A stretch of DNA of 64,000 nucleotides. Source: Xanthomonas indica. Lineage in GTDB: Bacteria > Pseudomonadota > Gammaproteobacteria > Xanthomonadales > Xanthomonadaceae. Below, in pieces: positions 1 to 9,012 of the stretch. Under the pieces are notes generated by a model that saw only the letters and a program-made list of their open reading frames with translations, ran no database searches and was not told the DNA's origin. The stretch lies in assembly GCF_040529045.1 (NCBI RefSeq), contig NZ_CP131914.1, positions 2,588,501 through 2,652,500 of the forward strand. The letters are read 5' to 3'. Both the position numbers and the translations under genes were made by a program. Position 1 is the stretch's first letter, and each line of letters opens with the position of its first letter.

Positions 1-757
1 GCCACGGCATGAAACTGGCGTTCTCCACCGGGTCCCAGAACCACCAGCCGCCCCAGCCCAGTTCGTAGTACGCCCACCAGCTGCCGAGGGCGATGCCGAT
101 GGTCAGAAAGCCCCAGGCCACGTTGGTCCATGGCCGCGTCCAGCGCAGCCAGCGCGCGTCCACCTGGCCGTCCAGCAACGCGGCGATGGCGAACGCGAAC
201 GGCACCGCGAAGCCGACGTAGCCGGCGTACAGCAGCGGCGGATGGATCACCAGGCCGGGATCCTGCAGCAACGGATTGAGATCGCGCCCTTCCAGCGGCG
301 CCGGCAGCAGCCGCGCGAACGGGTTGGAGGTGAACAGCAGGAACGCCAGGAAACCCACGCTGACCAGCGCCAGGGTGCCGATCACCCGCGCCACCACCTG
401 GGCCGGCAGGCGCCGCGAGTACAGCGCCACCGCGCCGGTCCATAGCGCCAGGATCAGCGTCCACAGCAGCAGCGAGCCCTCGTGCGCGCCCCACACCGCG
501 GAGTAGCGGTACACCAGCGGCAGCAAGGAGTTGGAGTTCTCGGCCACGTAGGCCACCGAGAAATCCTGGGTCACGAAGGCATGGGTAAGGATCGCGAAGG
601 CGCCGGCGACCAGCGCCAGTTGCGCGAACGCCGCCGGCCGCGCCACGCCCATCCAGCGTGCATCGCCGCGCTGCGCACCGGCCAGCGGCAGCGCCGCCTG
701 CAGCACGGCGGTGAGCAGGGCAAGGATCAGCAGGAGCTGACCGACCTCAGGCAGCAT
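1..757 (-). CDS. ccmF: Cytochrome c maturation protein CcmF, N-terminal part (cut by window edge)
   Basis: CcmF is the membrane heme lyase subunit that, with CcmH, joins heme delivered by CcmE to apocytochrome c on the periplasmic side. About 252 N-terminal residues are visible, starting [20 protein letters not shown], with successive hydrophobic segments and the tryptophan-rich heme-handling WWD motif ([19 protein letters not shown]) near the window edge. The rest lies outside the window. It follows ccmE by about 200 bp; that gap carries a heptamer repeat but no visible terminator, so it probably still belongs to the ccm operon. The motif and gene order make the call firm. Confidence 0.95.
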   Translation of the reverse strand, partial: MLPEVGQLLLILALLTAVLQAALPLAGAQRGDARWMGVARPAAFAQLALVAGAFAILTHAFVTQDFSVAYVAENSNSLLPLVYRYSAVWGAHEGSLLLWTLILALWTGAVALYSRRLPAQVVARVIGTLALVSVGFLAFLLFTSNPFARLLPAPLEGRDLNPLLQDPGLVIHPPLLYAGYVGFAVPFAFAIAALLDGQVDARWLRWTRPWTNVAWGFLTIGIALGSWWAYYELGWGGWWFWDPVENASFMPW

Positions 758-918
758 GGCGCTCGCGCCGGCACGCGGCATCCAAGACGCCAGGATGCGG
801 TGCTAGGTGTCCACACGGAAAACCCGGCGTCGGGAGGTCGAGGCGAACGACCTGGACCACAGGCTTGCATGGACGCTGCGCGGCGGTGCCGACGGTCGGC
901 GGCATGCGTCTGCTTCGA

Positions 919-953
919 CCATTCCCCAATCCCGATTCCCGGTTCCCGCCCCT
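919..953. repeat. GGGAATN heptamer repeat cluster
   Basis: A short run of ATTCCC-type heptamers (attccccaatcccgattccc, then one more unit) fills much of the ccmE-ccmF gap. The same family recurs near 5141, 26080, 26196, 28888, 33694, 37500, 37556 and 40433. No function is apparent. Confidence 0.8.
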
Positions 954-961
954 CCGGCACG

Positions 962-1411
962 TCACTGCATCGCCCCCACATCGTGCTTGCGATGCGCGCT
1001 GCCCATCTTGTCCGCCAGTTCCTTCGGCATGTAGGTCTCGTCGTGCTTGGCCAGCACGTCCTCGGCGACGAACACGCCGTCGTGCATGCTGCCGGTGGCC
1101 ACCACCGCCTGGCCCTCGCGGAACAGGTCGGGCAGGATCCGGTCGTAGCGCACGGTCAGTTGCGCGTCGCCGTCGGTGACGCGGAAGTGCGACTGCAGCG
1201 ACCCGGGGGCGCGCTGGAAGGAACCTTTCTCGACCATGCCGCCGAGGCGGAAACGCGCGTGCGCGCCGGTCTTGCCGGCCAGCACCTCGGCCGGGGTGTA
1301 CAGGTAGGCGGTATTGCGCTGCAGCGCCATCGCCACCAGCGTGGTGGTGAGGCCGGCGGCCAGCACCAGCAGCATCAGCCACAGCAGGCGGCGCTTGCGC
1401 TGCGGGTTCAT
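962..1411 (-). CDS. ccmE: Heme chaperone CcmE
   Basis: CcmE takes heme from the CcmABCD release complex, binds it covalently in the periplasm and passes it to CcmF/CcmH. The 149-residue product has an N-terminal membrane anchor (about residues 9-29) and then the OB-fold periplasmic domain. The heme-binding motif [10 protein letters not shown] is present, with the covalent His at about 123 and the axial Tyr at about 127. Its ATG overlaps the ccmD stop by ATGA, so the two are translationally coupled. Confidence 0.97.
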   Translation of the reverse strand: MNPQRKRRLLWLMLLVLAAGLTTTLVAMALQRNTAYLYTPAEVLAGKTGAHARFRLGGMVEKGSFQRAPGSLQSHFRVTDGDAQLTVRYDRILPDLFREGQAVVATGSMHDGVFVAEDVLAKHDETYMPKELADKMGSAHRKHDVGAMQ

Positions 1412-1584
1412 CGGCTCAGCTCCAGCGGCGGCGCCGGTTCGGCCTTGGCCTGGCGCTTGCGCTGCGCGCGCAGCCGCGCCGCGCGCAAGGCGTTGCGCAC
1501 CTGCAGCCGCGCCAGCACGAAATCGGCCAACAGCACCCCGGCGAATACCGCATAGGCCCCGACCACATACGGCAGGTAGTTCAT
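1408..1584 (-). CDS. ccmD: Heme exporter accessory protein CcmD
   Basis: This 58-residue protein ([20 protein letters not shown] at its start) has one membrane helix followed by a basic tail rich in Arg and Lys, the usual CcmD architecture. CcmD helps release holo-CcmE from the CcmABC complex. It is held by ATGA overlaps with ccmC upstream and ccmE downstream. Small size and weak conservation mean the identification rests on position plus topology, which agree here. Confidence 0.93.
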   Translation of the reverse strand: MNYLPYVVGAYAVFAGVLLADFVLARLQVRNALRAARLRAQRKRQAKAEPAPPLELSR

Positions 1585-2330
1585 CCGCGCGCCTCCGCCA
1601 GCTGCGTCACCCAGTCCTTACCCGCCTCGCGGCGCAGGTTGTCGGCGCGTGCGCGCGCCAGCAGCGAGCCGGCGAACCAGAACTTGGTCGCGGCCACCAT
1701 CAGCCACAGCGGCGGCAGCATGCTCGGGTCCATGCTGGACTGGCCGAACAGGCGGATGGTCTGGCCCTGGTGCAGCGAGTTCCACCACACCACCGAATAG
1801 CGGATCACCGGCAGCAGCACCACGCCGACGATGGCCAGCAGCCCGGCCGCGCGCGCCGCGGTGCGCCGGTCCTCGATGGCCAGGTACAGGCCCATCACGC
1901 CGATGTACAGGAACAGCAGGATCAGTTCGGTGGTCAGGCGTGGGTCCCAGTCCCACCAGGCGCCCCACATCGGCTTGCCCCAGATGCTGCCGGTCAGCAG
2001 GGTGATCAGGGTGAAGGCGGCGCCGATCGGCGCGCAGGCCATCGCCAGGATCTCGCACAGCTTGATCCGCCACACCTGGGCGATGGCGGCGTACACGGCC
2101 ATCAGGCCGAACACGAACAGGCTCATCCAGGCGCTGGGCACGTGGATGTAGAGGATGCGGAAGGCGTCGCTCTGCAGGCGGTCGGCCGGCACCACGAACA
2201 GCGCCTGCCAGATGCCCACGCCGGCCAGCAGCAGCGCCGCCAGGTAGCACCACGGGGTCCAGCGCGCCGCGAAGCGATCGAAGGTCGGCGGTGAACCGAG
2301 TTGGTGGAACCAGCGGACGAGAGAGGCCAT
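1581..2330 (-). CDS. ccmC: Heme transporter/handler CcmC
   Basis: CcmC is the integral membrane protein that presents heme to CcmE. The 249 residues contain six hydrophobic segments, the WWD motif [15 protein letters not shown] at about 121-135, and candidate external heme-ligand histidines in YIHVPSAW (about H63) and WWNSLHQGQ. Its stop overlaps the ccmD start by 4 nt. It lies about 105 bp downstream of ccmB in the same orientation, as in the standard ccmABCDEF order. Confidence 0.97.
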   Translation of the reverse strand: MASLVRWFHQLGSPPTFDRFAARWTPWCYLAALLLAGVGIWQALFVVPADRLQSDAFRILYIHVPSAWMSLFVFGLMAVYAAIAQVWRIKLCEILAMACAPIGAAFTLITLLTGSIWGKPMWGAWWDWDPRLTTELILLFLYIGVMGLYLAIEDRRTAARAAGLLAIVGVVLLPVIRYSVVWWNSLHQGQTIRLFGQSSMDPSMLPPLWLMVAATKFWFAGSLLARARADNLRREAGKDWVTQLAEARG

Positions 2331-2435
2331 GCGGACGATTCTAGCTGGCGAGAGGCGGGCGTCGATGCGACAACAACGGAATGGCGATGGAGCACTGCGC
2401 TTGCATGGGACGGCCGCCGCCGCGCCGCCGCTGGC

Positions 2436-3131
2436 TCAGCTCAGCGAGATGCGGATCGCCGCGGCCGCCGCCAGCGGTGCCAGCACCAGGCCCGCCACCA
2501 GGCCCGCGGCCAGCAACAGCAGGCCGCCGGCCGGGTCCAGGCCCTGCGCCGCCGCCGCCACGCTGCCGGCGCCGAATACCAGCACCGGCACGTACAGCGG
2601 CAAGGCCAGCAGCGCGACCAGGATGCCGGCGCGCTTCATGCCCACCGTCAGCGCCGCAACCACCGCACCGAGCAGGCTCAGCAGCGGGGTCCCCAGCGCC
2701 AACGATGCCAGCAGCACCGGCATGCGGTCATGCGGCAGGTGCAGCAATTCGCCCAGCAGCGGCGCGGCCACGATCAGCGGCAAGGCGGTGGTGACCCAGT
2801 GCAGGAGCACCCGCACCAGCACCAGCCAGGCCAGTGGCACCGGCGCCAGCAGCCATTGCTCCAGCGAGCCGTCCTCGGCATCGCTGCGGAACAGGCTGTC
2901 CAGCGCCAGCAGGCCGGCCAGCAGCACCGCCAGCCACAGCGCGGCACCGGCCACCTCGCCGAGCAGGCGCGGCTGGTTGCCCAGCGCCAGCGCGAACAGG
3001 GCCACGATCAGCAGGGCGAACAGCGCCGGCTGCAACGCGTCTCCGCGGCGCCGCCACAGCAGGCGCAGGTCGCGCACCAGCAATGCGCGGGTGGCCTGCC
3101 AGAGGGAGGGGACGGGCGTGGCCAGGCTCAT
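2436..3131 (-). CDS. ccmB: Heme exporter permease CcmB
   Basis: CcmB is the membrane subunit of the CcmAB ABC complex, whose ATP hydrolysis drives release of holo-CcmE. The 231-residue protein is almost wholly hydrophobic with about six transmembrane segments and begins [20 protein letters not shown]. The ATG overlaps the ccmA stop by 4 nt, which fixes the start even though the frame stays open upstream. Family length is usually about 220 residues. Confidence 0.95.
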   Translation of the reverse strand: MSLATPVPSLWQATRALLVRDLRLLWRRRGDALQPALFALLIVALFALALGNQPRLLGEVAGAALWLAVLLAGLLALDSLFRSDAEDGSLEQWLLAPVPLAWLVLVRVLLHWVTTALPLIVAAPLLGELLHLPHDRMPVLLASLALGTPLLSLLGAVVAALTVGMKRAGILVALLALPLYVPVLVFGAGSVAAAAQGLDPAGGLLLLAAGLVAGLVLAPLAAAAAIRISLS

Positions 3132-3775
3132 GCGGCGACTCCGCTCAAGGTCAGCATGCGGGTGCGCACGGGGGGCGCGGCATAGGCGCCATGGGTGGTG
3201 ACCAGGGCCGCGCCGCCGCTGCGCAGGTGCGCGGCGATCATGCGGTTGACCAGGGTGATGCCGTCCAGGTCGAGGTTGGCGTAGGGCTCGTCGAGCAGCC
3301 ACAGCGGCGCCGGCGACAGCCACATCCGCGCCAGCGCCAGGCGCTTCTTCTGCCCGGCCGACAACTGCCGCACCAGGGTGTCCTCGTAGCCGGCCAGGCC
3401 GACGATGGCCAGCGCGCTGCCGGGCATCTGCTTGGCCCGGCGCCCCTGCAGGCCGCACAGGTAGTGCAGGTTCTCCAGGGTGCTCAGGTCGGCCTTCAGC
3501 GCGCCCAGGTGGCCCAGGTAGGCCATGAAGCGGGCGCGGTCGCCGCGCCGCACCGGATGGCCGTCGATCTCGATGCGCCCGGCCTCGGCGCGCAGCAGGC
3601 CGACCAGCACCCGCAGCAGGGTGGTCTTGCCGGCGCCGTTGTCGCCCTGCACCAGCAACGCCTCGCCGGCATCCAGGTGGAAATCCAGCGGACCGAACAC
3701 CGCCGCGTCGTCGCGGGCGAACGTGAGCCCGTGCGCGGCCAGCAGCGGCGGCGGGGTGTACAGCGGATCGGTCAT
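3128..3775 (-). CDS. ccmA: Cytochrome c biogenesis ATP-binding protein CcmA
   Basis: This is the ABC ATPase partner of CcmB. The 215 residues hold Walker A (GDNGAGKTT, about 44-52), the signature motif LSAGQKKR (about 139-146) and Walker B with LLDEP (about 161-165). The chosen start gives [20 protein letters not shown] and the usual family length; an in-frame ATG about 50 bp upstream would add 17 residues without family support. It is the first gene of the ccm operon, divergent from the aminotransferase across about 200 bp. Confidence 0.95.
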   Translation of the reverse strand: MTDPLYTPPPLLAAHGLTFARDDAAVFGPLDFHLDAGEALLVQGDNGAGKTTLLRVLVGLLRAEAGRIEIDGHPVRRGDRARFMAYLGHLGALKADLSTLENLHYLCGLQGRRAKQMPGSALAIVGLAGYEDTLVRQLSAGQKKRLALARMWLSPAPLWLLDEPYANLDLDGITLVNRMIAAHLRSGGAALVTTHGAYAAPPVRTRMLTLSGVAA

Positions 3776-3979
3776 CGGCGAAGGCCGCGCGGATGGCGCG
3801 GCGAAGGGGGCAGGGAAGGCGCGCATTGTATCGGCATGCGGGCGTCCGGCGGATGCCGGCGGCGGCCACACGCGGCGATGCGCGCGCGCTGTTGCAGTGG
3901 AGCCGCGGGCCGCTGGCGCATCGCGCGCAAGCGGCTTTGCGTACACTCGGCGTTTTCCCGCTGCCCGCAGATCCCCCGC

Positions 3980-5128
3980 ATGCATCCGCAGACCAAGCTG
4001 CCCAAGGTGGGCACCACCATCTTCACCGTGATGTCGCAACTGGCCGCCGAGCACGGCGCGGTCAACCTGGGCCAGGGTTTTCCCGACTTCCCGGTACCGC
4101 CGCGGCTGATCGAGGCGCTGGACCAGGCCATGCGCGACGGCCACAACCAGTACCCGCCGATGACCGGCGTGCCGGCGCTGCGCCAGGCGATCGCCGAAAA
4201 GGCGTTGCGCTGCTACGGCGCCCAGGTCGATGCCGACACCGAGGTCACCGTCACCAGCGGCGCCACCGAGGCGCTGTTCAACGCCATCCACGCCGTGGTG
4301 CGCCCGGGCGAGGAGGTGATCGTGCTGGATCCGGCCTACGACAGCTACGAGCCGGCGATCGACCTGGCCGGCGCGCGCGCGGTGCACGTGCCGCTGGACC
4401 CGCAGAGCTTCGCCGTGGACTGGGAGCGCGTGCGCGCGGCGATCACCCCGCGCACCCGCTTGCTGATGCTCAACAGCCCGCACAACCCGTCCGGGGCGAT
4501 GTTCGGCGCCGACGACCTGCAGGCGGTGACCGAGCTGCTGCGCGGCAGCGACATCTTCCTGATCTCCGACGAGGTCTACGAGCACATCGTGTTCGACGGC
4601 CGCCGCCACGAATCGGTGCTGCGCTGGCCGGAACTGCGCGCGCGCGCCTTCGTGGTCTCCAGCTTCGGCAAGACCTATCACTGCACCGGCTGGAAGATCG
4701 GCTACGCGATCGCCCCGCCGGCACTCAGCGCCGAGTTCCGCAAGGTCCACCAGTACAACACCTTCACCAGCTTCGGCCCGGCCCAGCACGCCTTCGCCGC
4801 GATGATCCGCGAGCAGCCCGAGCACGACGAGCAGCTCGGCGCGTTCTACCAGGCCAAGCGCGACCGCTTCCGCGAACAGTTGCTGGGTACCCGGCTGAAG
4901 CCGCTGCCGGTGCCGGGTGGCTACTTCCAGCTGGTCGACTATTCGGCGGTCAGCGACCTGCCCGACACCGAGTTCGTGAAGTGGCTGACCATCGAGAAGG
5001 GCGTGGCGGCGATCCCGCTGTCGCCGTTCTACCAGGAGCCCCCGCAGGGCCAGCGCCTGGCGCGGCTGTGCTTCGCCAAGAACGAGGCGACGCTGGATGC
5101 GGCGATCGAGCGCTTACGCGCGCTGTAG
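3980..5128 (+). CDS. Class I/II pyridoxal-phosphate aminotransferase, methionine/glutamine type (YbdL-like)
   Basis: This 382-residue fold-type I aminotransferase carries NSPHNPSG (about 165-172), SDEVYEH, and [16 protein letters not shown] with the Schiff-base Lys at about 231. The N-terminal NLGQGFPDF and overall sequence resemble the YbdL/kynurenine aminotransferase-glutamine transaminase K group, which transaminates methionine and glutamine. An omega-amidase gene lies about 380 bp downstream; in the established glutamine transaminase-omega-amidase pathway the two enzymes are coupled, and in bacteria they serve methionine salvage. Its stop codon sits inside a perfect inverted repeat. Exact substrate specificity is inferred. 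Confidence 0.88.
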   Translation: MHPQTKLPKVGTTIFTVMSQLAAEHGAVNLGQGFPDFPVPPRLIEALDQAMRDGHNQYPPMTGVPALRQAIAEKALRCYGAQVDADTEVTVTSGATEALFNAIHAVVRPGEEVIVLDPAYDSYEPAIDLAGARAVHVPLDPQSFAVDWERVRAAITPRTRLLMLNSPHNPSGAMFGADDLQAVTELLRGSDIFLISDEVYEHIVFDGRRHESVLRWPELRARAFVVSSFGKTYHCTGWKIGYAIAPPALSAEFRKVHQYNTFTSFGPAQHAFAAMIREQPEHDEQLGAFYQAKRDRFREQLLGTRLKPLPVPGGYFQLVDYSAVSDLPDTEFVKWLTIEKGVAAIPLSPFYQEPPQGQRLARLCFAKNEATLDAAIERLRAL

Positions 5129-5141
5129 CGCGCGTAAGCGC
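5110..5141 (+). other. Perfect 15-bp inverted repeat spanning the aminotransferase stop codon
   Basis: Arms GCGCTTACGCGCGCT and its exact complement AGCGCGCGTAAGCGC are separated by 2 bp, and the TAG stop (5126-5128) lies at the apex. No T-tract follows, so this is not a classical intrinsic terminator; it could stabilise the 3' end or act with Rho. Confidence 0.75.
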
Positions 5142-5195
5142 CGGGATTGGGGATTCGGGAATGGGGAATCGTAGGAGCGGGTTCGTGGCGCGGGG
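5141..5195. repeat. GGGAATN repeat followed by a degenerate REP
   Basis: Heptamer units (gggattggggattcgggaat and one more) are followed directly by gtaggagcgggttcgtggcg, a decayed copy of the GTAGGAGCGGCTTCAGCC element. They separate the aminotransferase from the next gene. Confidence 0.65.
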
Positions 5196-5201
5196 TGGGG
5201 T

Positions 5202-5510
5202 GTGTCGGTCGCTGGCATCTATTTTGGGGTGACGTTTGGGGCGGCGGCGGTCAGTGCGGCGGTCGACGGGGCCCTGTTCTACGGGCATGTGCTGACCGGA
5301 TTGGCTGATCGCGGTCAGCGTGTCGGGATGGATTTCGGTGTCGTGCCGTTCCGGCGCCAGGCCTATGTGGATCGCTACCTTACGCTGCTGACGCCGCAGG
5401 AGCGGGGTACGCTGGCCAACCGCCTGGTCCGCCACCTGCCATGGGTAACGCCTACACTGGGCCTGCTGTGCCTGGTCGGCACGATCTGCATCGGAGTACG
5501 TTGGGGATGA
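5202..5510 (+). CDS. Small predicted membrane protein of unknown function
   Basis: This 102-residue protein has two hydrophobic segments, about residues 5-28 (IYFGVTFGAAAVSAAVDGAL) and 82-99 (TPTLGLLCLVGTICIGV), with a basic region between them. I do not recognise a family. The start is a GTG right after the degenerate REP, and no better ATG exists upstream. Its stop overlaps the start of the omega-amidase gene by ATGA, which is the best argument that it is translated and co-expressed with the amidase. Confidence 0.6.
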   Translation: MSVAGIYFGVTFGAAAVSAAVDGALFYGHVLTGLADRGQRVGMDFGVVPFRRQAYVDRYLTLLTPQERGTLANRLVRHLPWVTPTLGLLCLVGTICIGVRWG

Positions 5511-6334
5511 CACAGGTGGCACAGGATCTGAGGATCTCATTGGTCCAGGGCGATACCCGCTGGCACGATCCGGCCGGCAACCGCGCGCATTACGCCGAAC
5601 TGCTGGCGCCGCTGGCCGGCATCACCGATGTGGTGATCCTGCCGGAGACCTTCACCAGCGGCTTCTCCAACGATGCCCTGGCGCAGGCCGAGGACATGGA
5701 CGGGCCGACGGTGGCGTGGATCCGCGAGCAGGCGGCGCGGCTGGGCGCCGCGGTGACCGGCAGCGTGCAGTTGCGCGTGCCCGGCGCCGATGGCCAGGCC
5801 AAGGTGTGCAACCGCCTGCTGTGGGCCACGCCCGACGGCGGGTTGCAGCATTACGACAAGCGCCATCTGTTCCGCTACGGCAACGAGCACCTGCGCTACG
5901 CCGCCGGGCACGAGCGCCTGTGCGTGGAGTGGAAGGGCTGGCGGATCAATCCGCAGGTCTGCTACGACCTGCGCTTTCCGGTGTTCTGCCGCAACCGCTA
6001 CGACGTGGAACGCCCCGGGCAACTGGATTTCGATCTGCAACTGTTCGTCGCCAACTGGCCGTCGGCACGGGCTTACGCCTGGCGTACGCTGCTGCGCGCG
6101 CGCGCGATCGAGAACCTGTGCTTCGTGGCCGCGGTCAACCGGGTCGGCGTGGACGGCAACGACCTGCACTATGCCGGCGACAGCGCGGTGATCGATTTCC
6201 TCGGCCAGCCGCAACTGGAAATCCGCGAGCGCGAGCAGGTGGCCACCACCACCATCTCCGCCGCCGCGCTGGCCGCGCACCGCGCGCGCTTTCCGGCCAT
6301 GCTCGATGCCGACGCTTTCAGCCTGGACGACTAG
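5507..6334 (+). CDS. Omega-amidase / nitrilase-family amidohydrolase (YafV-like)
   Basis: Predicted to hydrolyse alpha-ketoglutaramate or related omega-amides formed by glutamine transamination. The 275-residue protein shows the nitrilase Glu-Lys-Cys triad: LPETFTSGF (E about 47), YDKRHLF (K about 118) and NPQVCYDLRFP (C about 152). Start ATG overlaps the stop of the small membrane protein gene. Proximity to a YbdL-like aminotransferase fits the transaminase plus omega-amidase pairing known from methionine salvage; the exact amide substrate is inferred. Confidence 0.9.
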   Translation: MTQVAQDLRISLVQGDTRWHDPAGNRAHYAELLAPLAGITDVVILPETFTSGFSNDALAQAEDMDGPTVAWIREQAARLGAAVTGSVQLRVPGADGQAKVCNRLLWATPDGGLQHYDKRHLFRYGNEHLRYAAGHERLCVEWKGWRINPQVCYDLRFPVFCRNRYDVERPGQLDFDLQLFVANWPSARAYAWRTLLRARAIENLCFVAAVNRVGVDGNDLHYAGDSAVIDFLGQPQLEIREREQVATTTISAAALAAHRARFPAMLDADAFSLDD

Positions 6335-6800
6335 CCTGCGGCTCCAGTGACGCCGGAGAGTTCACCTGTGCTATCCCTGAAGGCCCTCCTTGTAGGAGCG
6401 GCTTCAGCCGCGACGGGCTCTCCCTGCAACGCCTGTCGCGGCTGATTTCGAAAACGCGGCAATAGCCCGGCCCGCACCATGCTGCGGCAAGTTTGGCGGG
6501 TTCACTGCGGGAGGGACTTCAGTCCCGACGCATTGCGCCATCGGAAAGTGCTTCGCACGTCGCCGCTGCATGAGCGTTGACGCCTACAAAGCACAGAGGC
6601 AATCAGGCCAAGCCGCCGCAAATGCCTGGTGTCGGCGTCGGCGTCGCGCCCTGCATGTACTCCCGCCGGGCCGGAACCGATCCTGCCTGCCGCGAGTGGA
6701 AATGCCTGCTGAACGCATGCGCCGCGCCCCGGCAACCTTGTCGCGGCCGCGACAATCCCATTGCTACGCTCGCGCCTGGTCCACTCACCGGAATGCCCAC
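6335..6800. repeat. Non-coding gap with two REP-type elements
   Basis: There is no convincing gene here. A REP (GTAGGAGCGGCTTCAGCC and its tail) occupies 6392-6415, with a truncated inverse half (CTGTCGCGGCTGA) at 6432-6444. A second, related palindrome (GGGAGGGACTTCAGTCCCGA) lies at about 6509-6528. The remainder shows no clear structure; the promoter of the exported-protein gene at 6801 should lie near its end. Confidence 0.7.
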
Positions 6801-7238
6801 ATGATCAAGTCGCTTTCCCTGCTCGCATTGCTGGGCGCGGCCGCCCTGGCGCCGCAGGCCCAGGCCGCCGGCAACATCGATTGCAAGCTGTCCTTCAACC
6901 TGTCGGGCTGGTCGGTGTTCTACAAGACCGCCAAGGGCACCGGCACCATCACCTGCAACGATGGCGCGGTCATCCCGGTCAAGATCAGCAGCAAGGGCGG
7001 TGGCCTGACCGTCGGCAAGTCGAAGATCGTCGGCGGCCGCGGCACCTTCACCGGCGCCTACAGCCTCAACGATCTGTTCGGCACCTATGCCGCCGCCGAG
7101 GCGCATGCCGGCGTGGTGAAGTCCAGCACGGCGCAGGTGGTCACCAAGGGTGACATCTCGCTGGCCCTGGCCGGCACCGGCGAAGGCGTCGATCTGGGCG
7201 TCAACGTCGGCAACTTCGTGATCGAGCGCCGCAAGTAA
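6801..7238 (+). CDS. Small exported protein of unknown function
   Basis: This 145-residue product has a clear Sec signal peptide (MIKSLSLLALLGAAALAPQA, then QAAGN) with cleavage near residue 23. The mature part is small, rich in Gly, Thr and Lys, and carries two cysteines (IDCKLSF and ITCNDG) that could form a disulfide. The pattern looks like a beta-rich secreted or periplasmic protein. I do not recognise the family. Start chosen at the ATG that opens the signal peptide; the open frame upstream lacks coding character. A strong terminator follows. Confidence 0.85.
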   Translation: MIKSLSLLALLGAAALAPQAQAAGNIDCKLSFNLSGWSVFYKTAKGTGTITCNDGAVIPVKISSKGGGLTVGKSKIVGGRGTFTGAYSLNDLFGTYAAAEAHAGVVKSSTAQVVTKGDISLALAGTGEGVDLGVNVGNFVIERRK

Positions 7239-7300
7239 GGCGCCGCGTCCTGCCTGACGCCACGGCGCAGGCAGGACCGTTACGATTGAGCAGTGCATCT

Positions 7301-7332
7301 AATCCAGGCGCAGCGCGCCTGGATTCTTTTTT
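7301..7332 (+). terminator. Intrinsic terminator
   Basis: A perfect 11-bp stem (AATCCAGGCGC / GCGCCTGGATT) with an AGC loop is followed by CTTTTTT. It ends transcription of the exported-protein gene at 6801 and lies between it and the convergent lipoprotein gene. Confidence 0.92.
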
Positions 7333-7442
7333 GGGTCAACGGCTCCAGCGGCCATCGACCGCAAGTTGGCCGCCGTTGGAGATGCAATGCGATGCGGCGA
7401 CGCGCGCCCCGTGCGAGGACGCGTGTCGCGCTTACCGCGCGC

Positions 7443-8150
7443 TTACTGCTGCGCGAACACCCAGGCCAGCTGACCGCGCACCGGCTCTGGGGCCGCCAGC
7501 GCCTGGCGATACAGGGTGCGTGCGGTCCAGCAGGCGTCCTCGTCGCTGGCCTTGGTGATCTCCGGCAACACCCGCATCAGGCGTTGCTGCTGGTCGGCGG
7601 GCAGCGATTTGACCAGCGTGCCCATCGCCGCGTGGATCTGCTCCTGGGTCACCGGCTGCGCCGGGGTCTTGTTCAATTCCGCGTCGGTGGCCTTCAGCGA
7701 GACATCGAACCAGCGGTCGATCTGCGCCTGCGGCAGCTTTTCCAGGCCGGACAGCATCGCCGCGCTCAGCGCCTGCGCATCGTTGGGATTGCCGCCGCGG
7801 GCCAGCACCGCACACTGCGGCACGGTGACCTTGTCGCTGACCTGGGACAGGATCTCCAGGCGCTGTTCCAGCGTGGCGTGGTCCAGCCGCGCGATGCCGT
7901 TCTGCGCCAGTTGGAAGCCGGCCTGCTGCGCCTGCGGGCCGCTCTGCTTGAGCAGCGCCACGTAGCGCGGATCGTTGGCCAGCTTGCGCAGCATGCGATC
8001 GAACGGCGCGTGCAGCGGCGAGCCGGCAGGGTAGGGGTTCTGCGCCGCGGCGATCTCTTCCTGGGCCTTCTGCTGCGCCTTCTGGCAGGCGCCGAGGCTC
8101 AGCACGCCGGCGATCAGCAGCGGCAGGGCGATCTTCATCTTCCGTGTCAT
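7443..8150 (-). CDS. Putative lipoprotein of unknown function
   Basis: The 235-residue protein starts MTRKMKIALPLLIAGVLSLG and has a lipobox ending GAC at about residue 23, so it is probably lipid-anchored. The mature part is Gln/Ala-rich and predicted helical, with cysteines in VPQCAVL and DEDACWTART. I see no recognised domain. The start could also be the second Met (MKIALP) four residues later. It is a single gene, convergent with the exported-protein gene upstream. Confidence 0.8.
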   Translation of the reverse strand: MTRKMKIALPLLIAGVLSLGACQKAQQKAQEEIAAAQNPYPAGSPLHAPFDRMLRKLANDPRYVALLKQSGPQAQQAGFQLAQNGIARLDHATLEQRLEILSQVSDKVTVPQCAVLARGGNPNDAQALSAAMLSGLEKLPQAQIDRWFDVSLKATDAELNKTPAQPVTQEQIHAAMGTLVKSLPADQQQRLMRVLPEITKASDEDACWTARTLYRQALAAPEPVRGQLAWVFAQQ

Positions 8151-8395
8151 CGGGATTCCTGGTCGGTGAGGGGCGGCCACCCGCGGCGGCCGCCAGATGC
8201 GCCAGGATATCGGCTTCGTTCGCGCAGGGCGAACGGCGCAATAGCCGGGCGCCCTGGTATCGCCACACGCACGTCGTGCGAATGGCGGGGACGTCGGGGG
8301 CCGCTTCGGCTGCAGCCGTCACGGCCCTCACCATTGAGTGCCGCCTTTCCCGGCGCCTATCATCCGATCCTGCCTCTGCACGCGAGATCGTCCGC

Positions 8396-8842
8396 ATGAA
8401 CCCCGGAATGCTGGTTGGCCTTGTCGCGCTTGGGGTCAGCGCTTCGTCGCTGGCCGCGCTGCCGCAGGCGGGCATCACGGACGCGGTCATCCAGCATCTG
8501 GACCTGACCTCGTTCCCCAATTCGGTCGGCCCGCGCCGCCTGCCGGGGAAGACGACGTTCGCGGACTATGGCTTCGTGGATGTCACGAAAACCGCCGATG
8601 GTGCGCGCCTGCTCCAGACCGACAAGGGCTGGATGATGCGCTTCGAGGTGCTGTCGGCCGACGCCACGTCCGTGCGCTTGTGCTTCCATGACACGGGATT
8701 GGCCAGACCCGGCGAGACACGCGCCCCCAGCTACAACGCAACCTCGGCGTTGCTGGTCTCGAAATCTTCCCATGGCAACTGGACCGCCAGGCAGGTCTCC
8801 GCGGGGTTTGCGGACTGCAGGAACGATCCTGTCGATGCGTGA
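8396..8842 (+). CDS. Small exported protein of unknown function
   Basis: This 148-residue product begins MNPGMLVGLVALGVSASSLA, a plausible signal peptide cleaved near residue 21. The mature region has one LCFHDTG and one FADCRND cysteine and no motif I recognise. It is a lone gene between divergent lipoprotein and convergent rluB, with no co-transcribed partner. Confidence 0.7.
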   Translation: MNPGMLVGLVALGVSASSLAALPQAGITDAVIQHLDLTSFPNSVGPRRLPGKTTFADYGFVDVTKTADGARLLQTDKGWMMRFEVLSADATSVRLCFHDTGLARPGETRAPSYNATSALLVSKSSHGNWTARQVSAGFADCRNDPVDA

Positions 8843-8937
8843 GCGAGCAGGCGGCCGCGATGCGGACCGTCTCGCGTACATGGCGCGGACGCCGGCGTCC
8901 AGCGGCGCGCTCCATTCCGGCTGGCGGTAGCGCCCAC

Positions 8938-8968
8938 GAAAAAGGGCGCCGCTTGCGCAGACGCCCTT
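8938..8968 (-). terminator. Intrinsic terminator of the scpA-scpB-rluB operon
   Basis: Read on the minus strand, AAGGGCG pairs with CGCCCTT across a GC-rich loop that contains a smaller nested stem, followed by a run of five T. It lies about 45 bp beyond the rluB stop. Confidence 0.82.
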
Positions 8969-9012
8969 GTCGGGAGCGGGCTGGCCGACGCAGGCCGCGT
9001 CGGCGCCGTCAC

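Noticed and set aside
6570-6800. Longer start for the exported protein at 6801
   Set aside because: The added 77 residues lie before the signal peptide and cross REP-type sequence.
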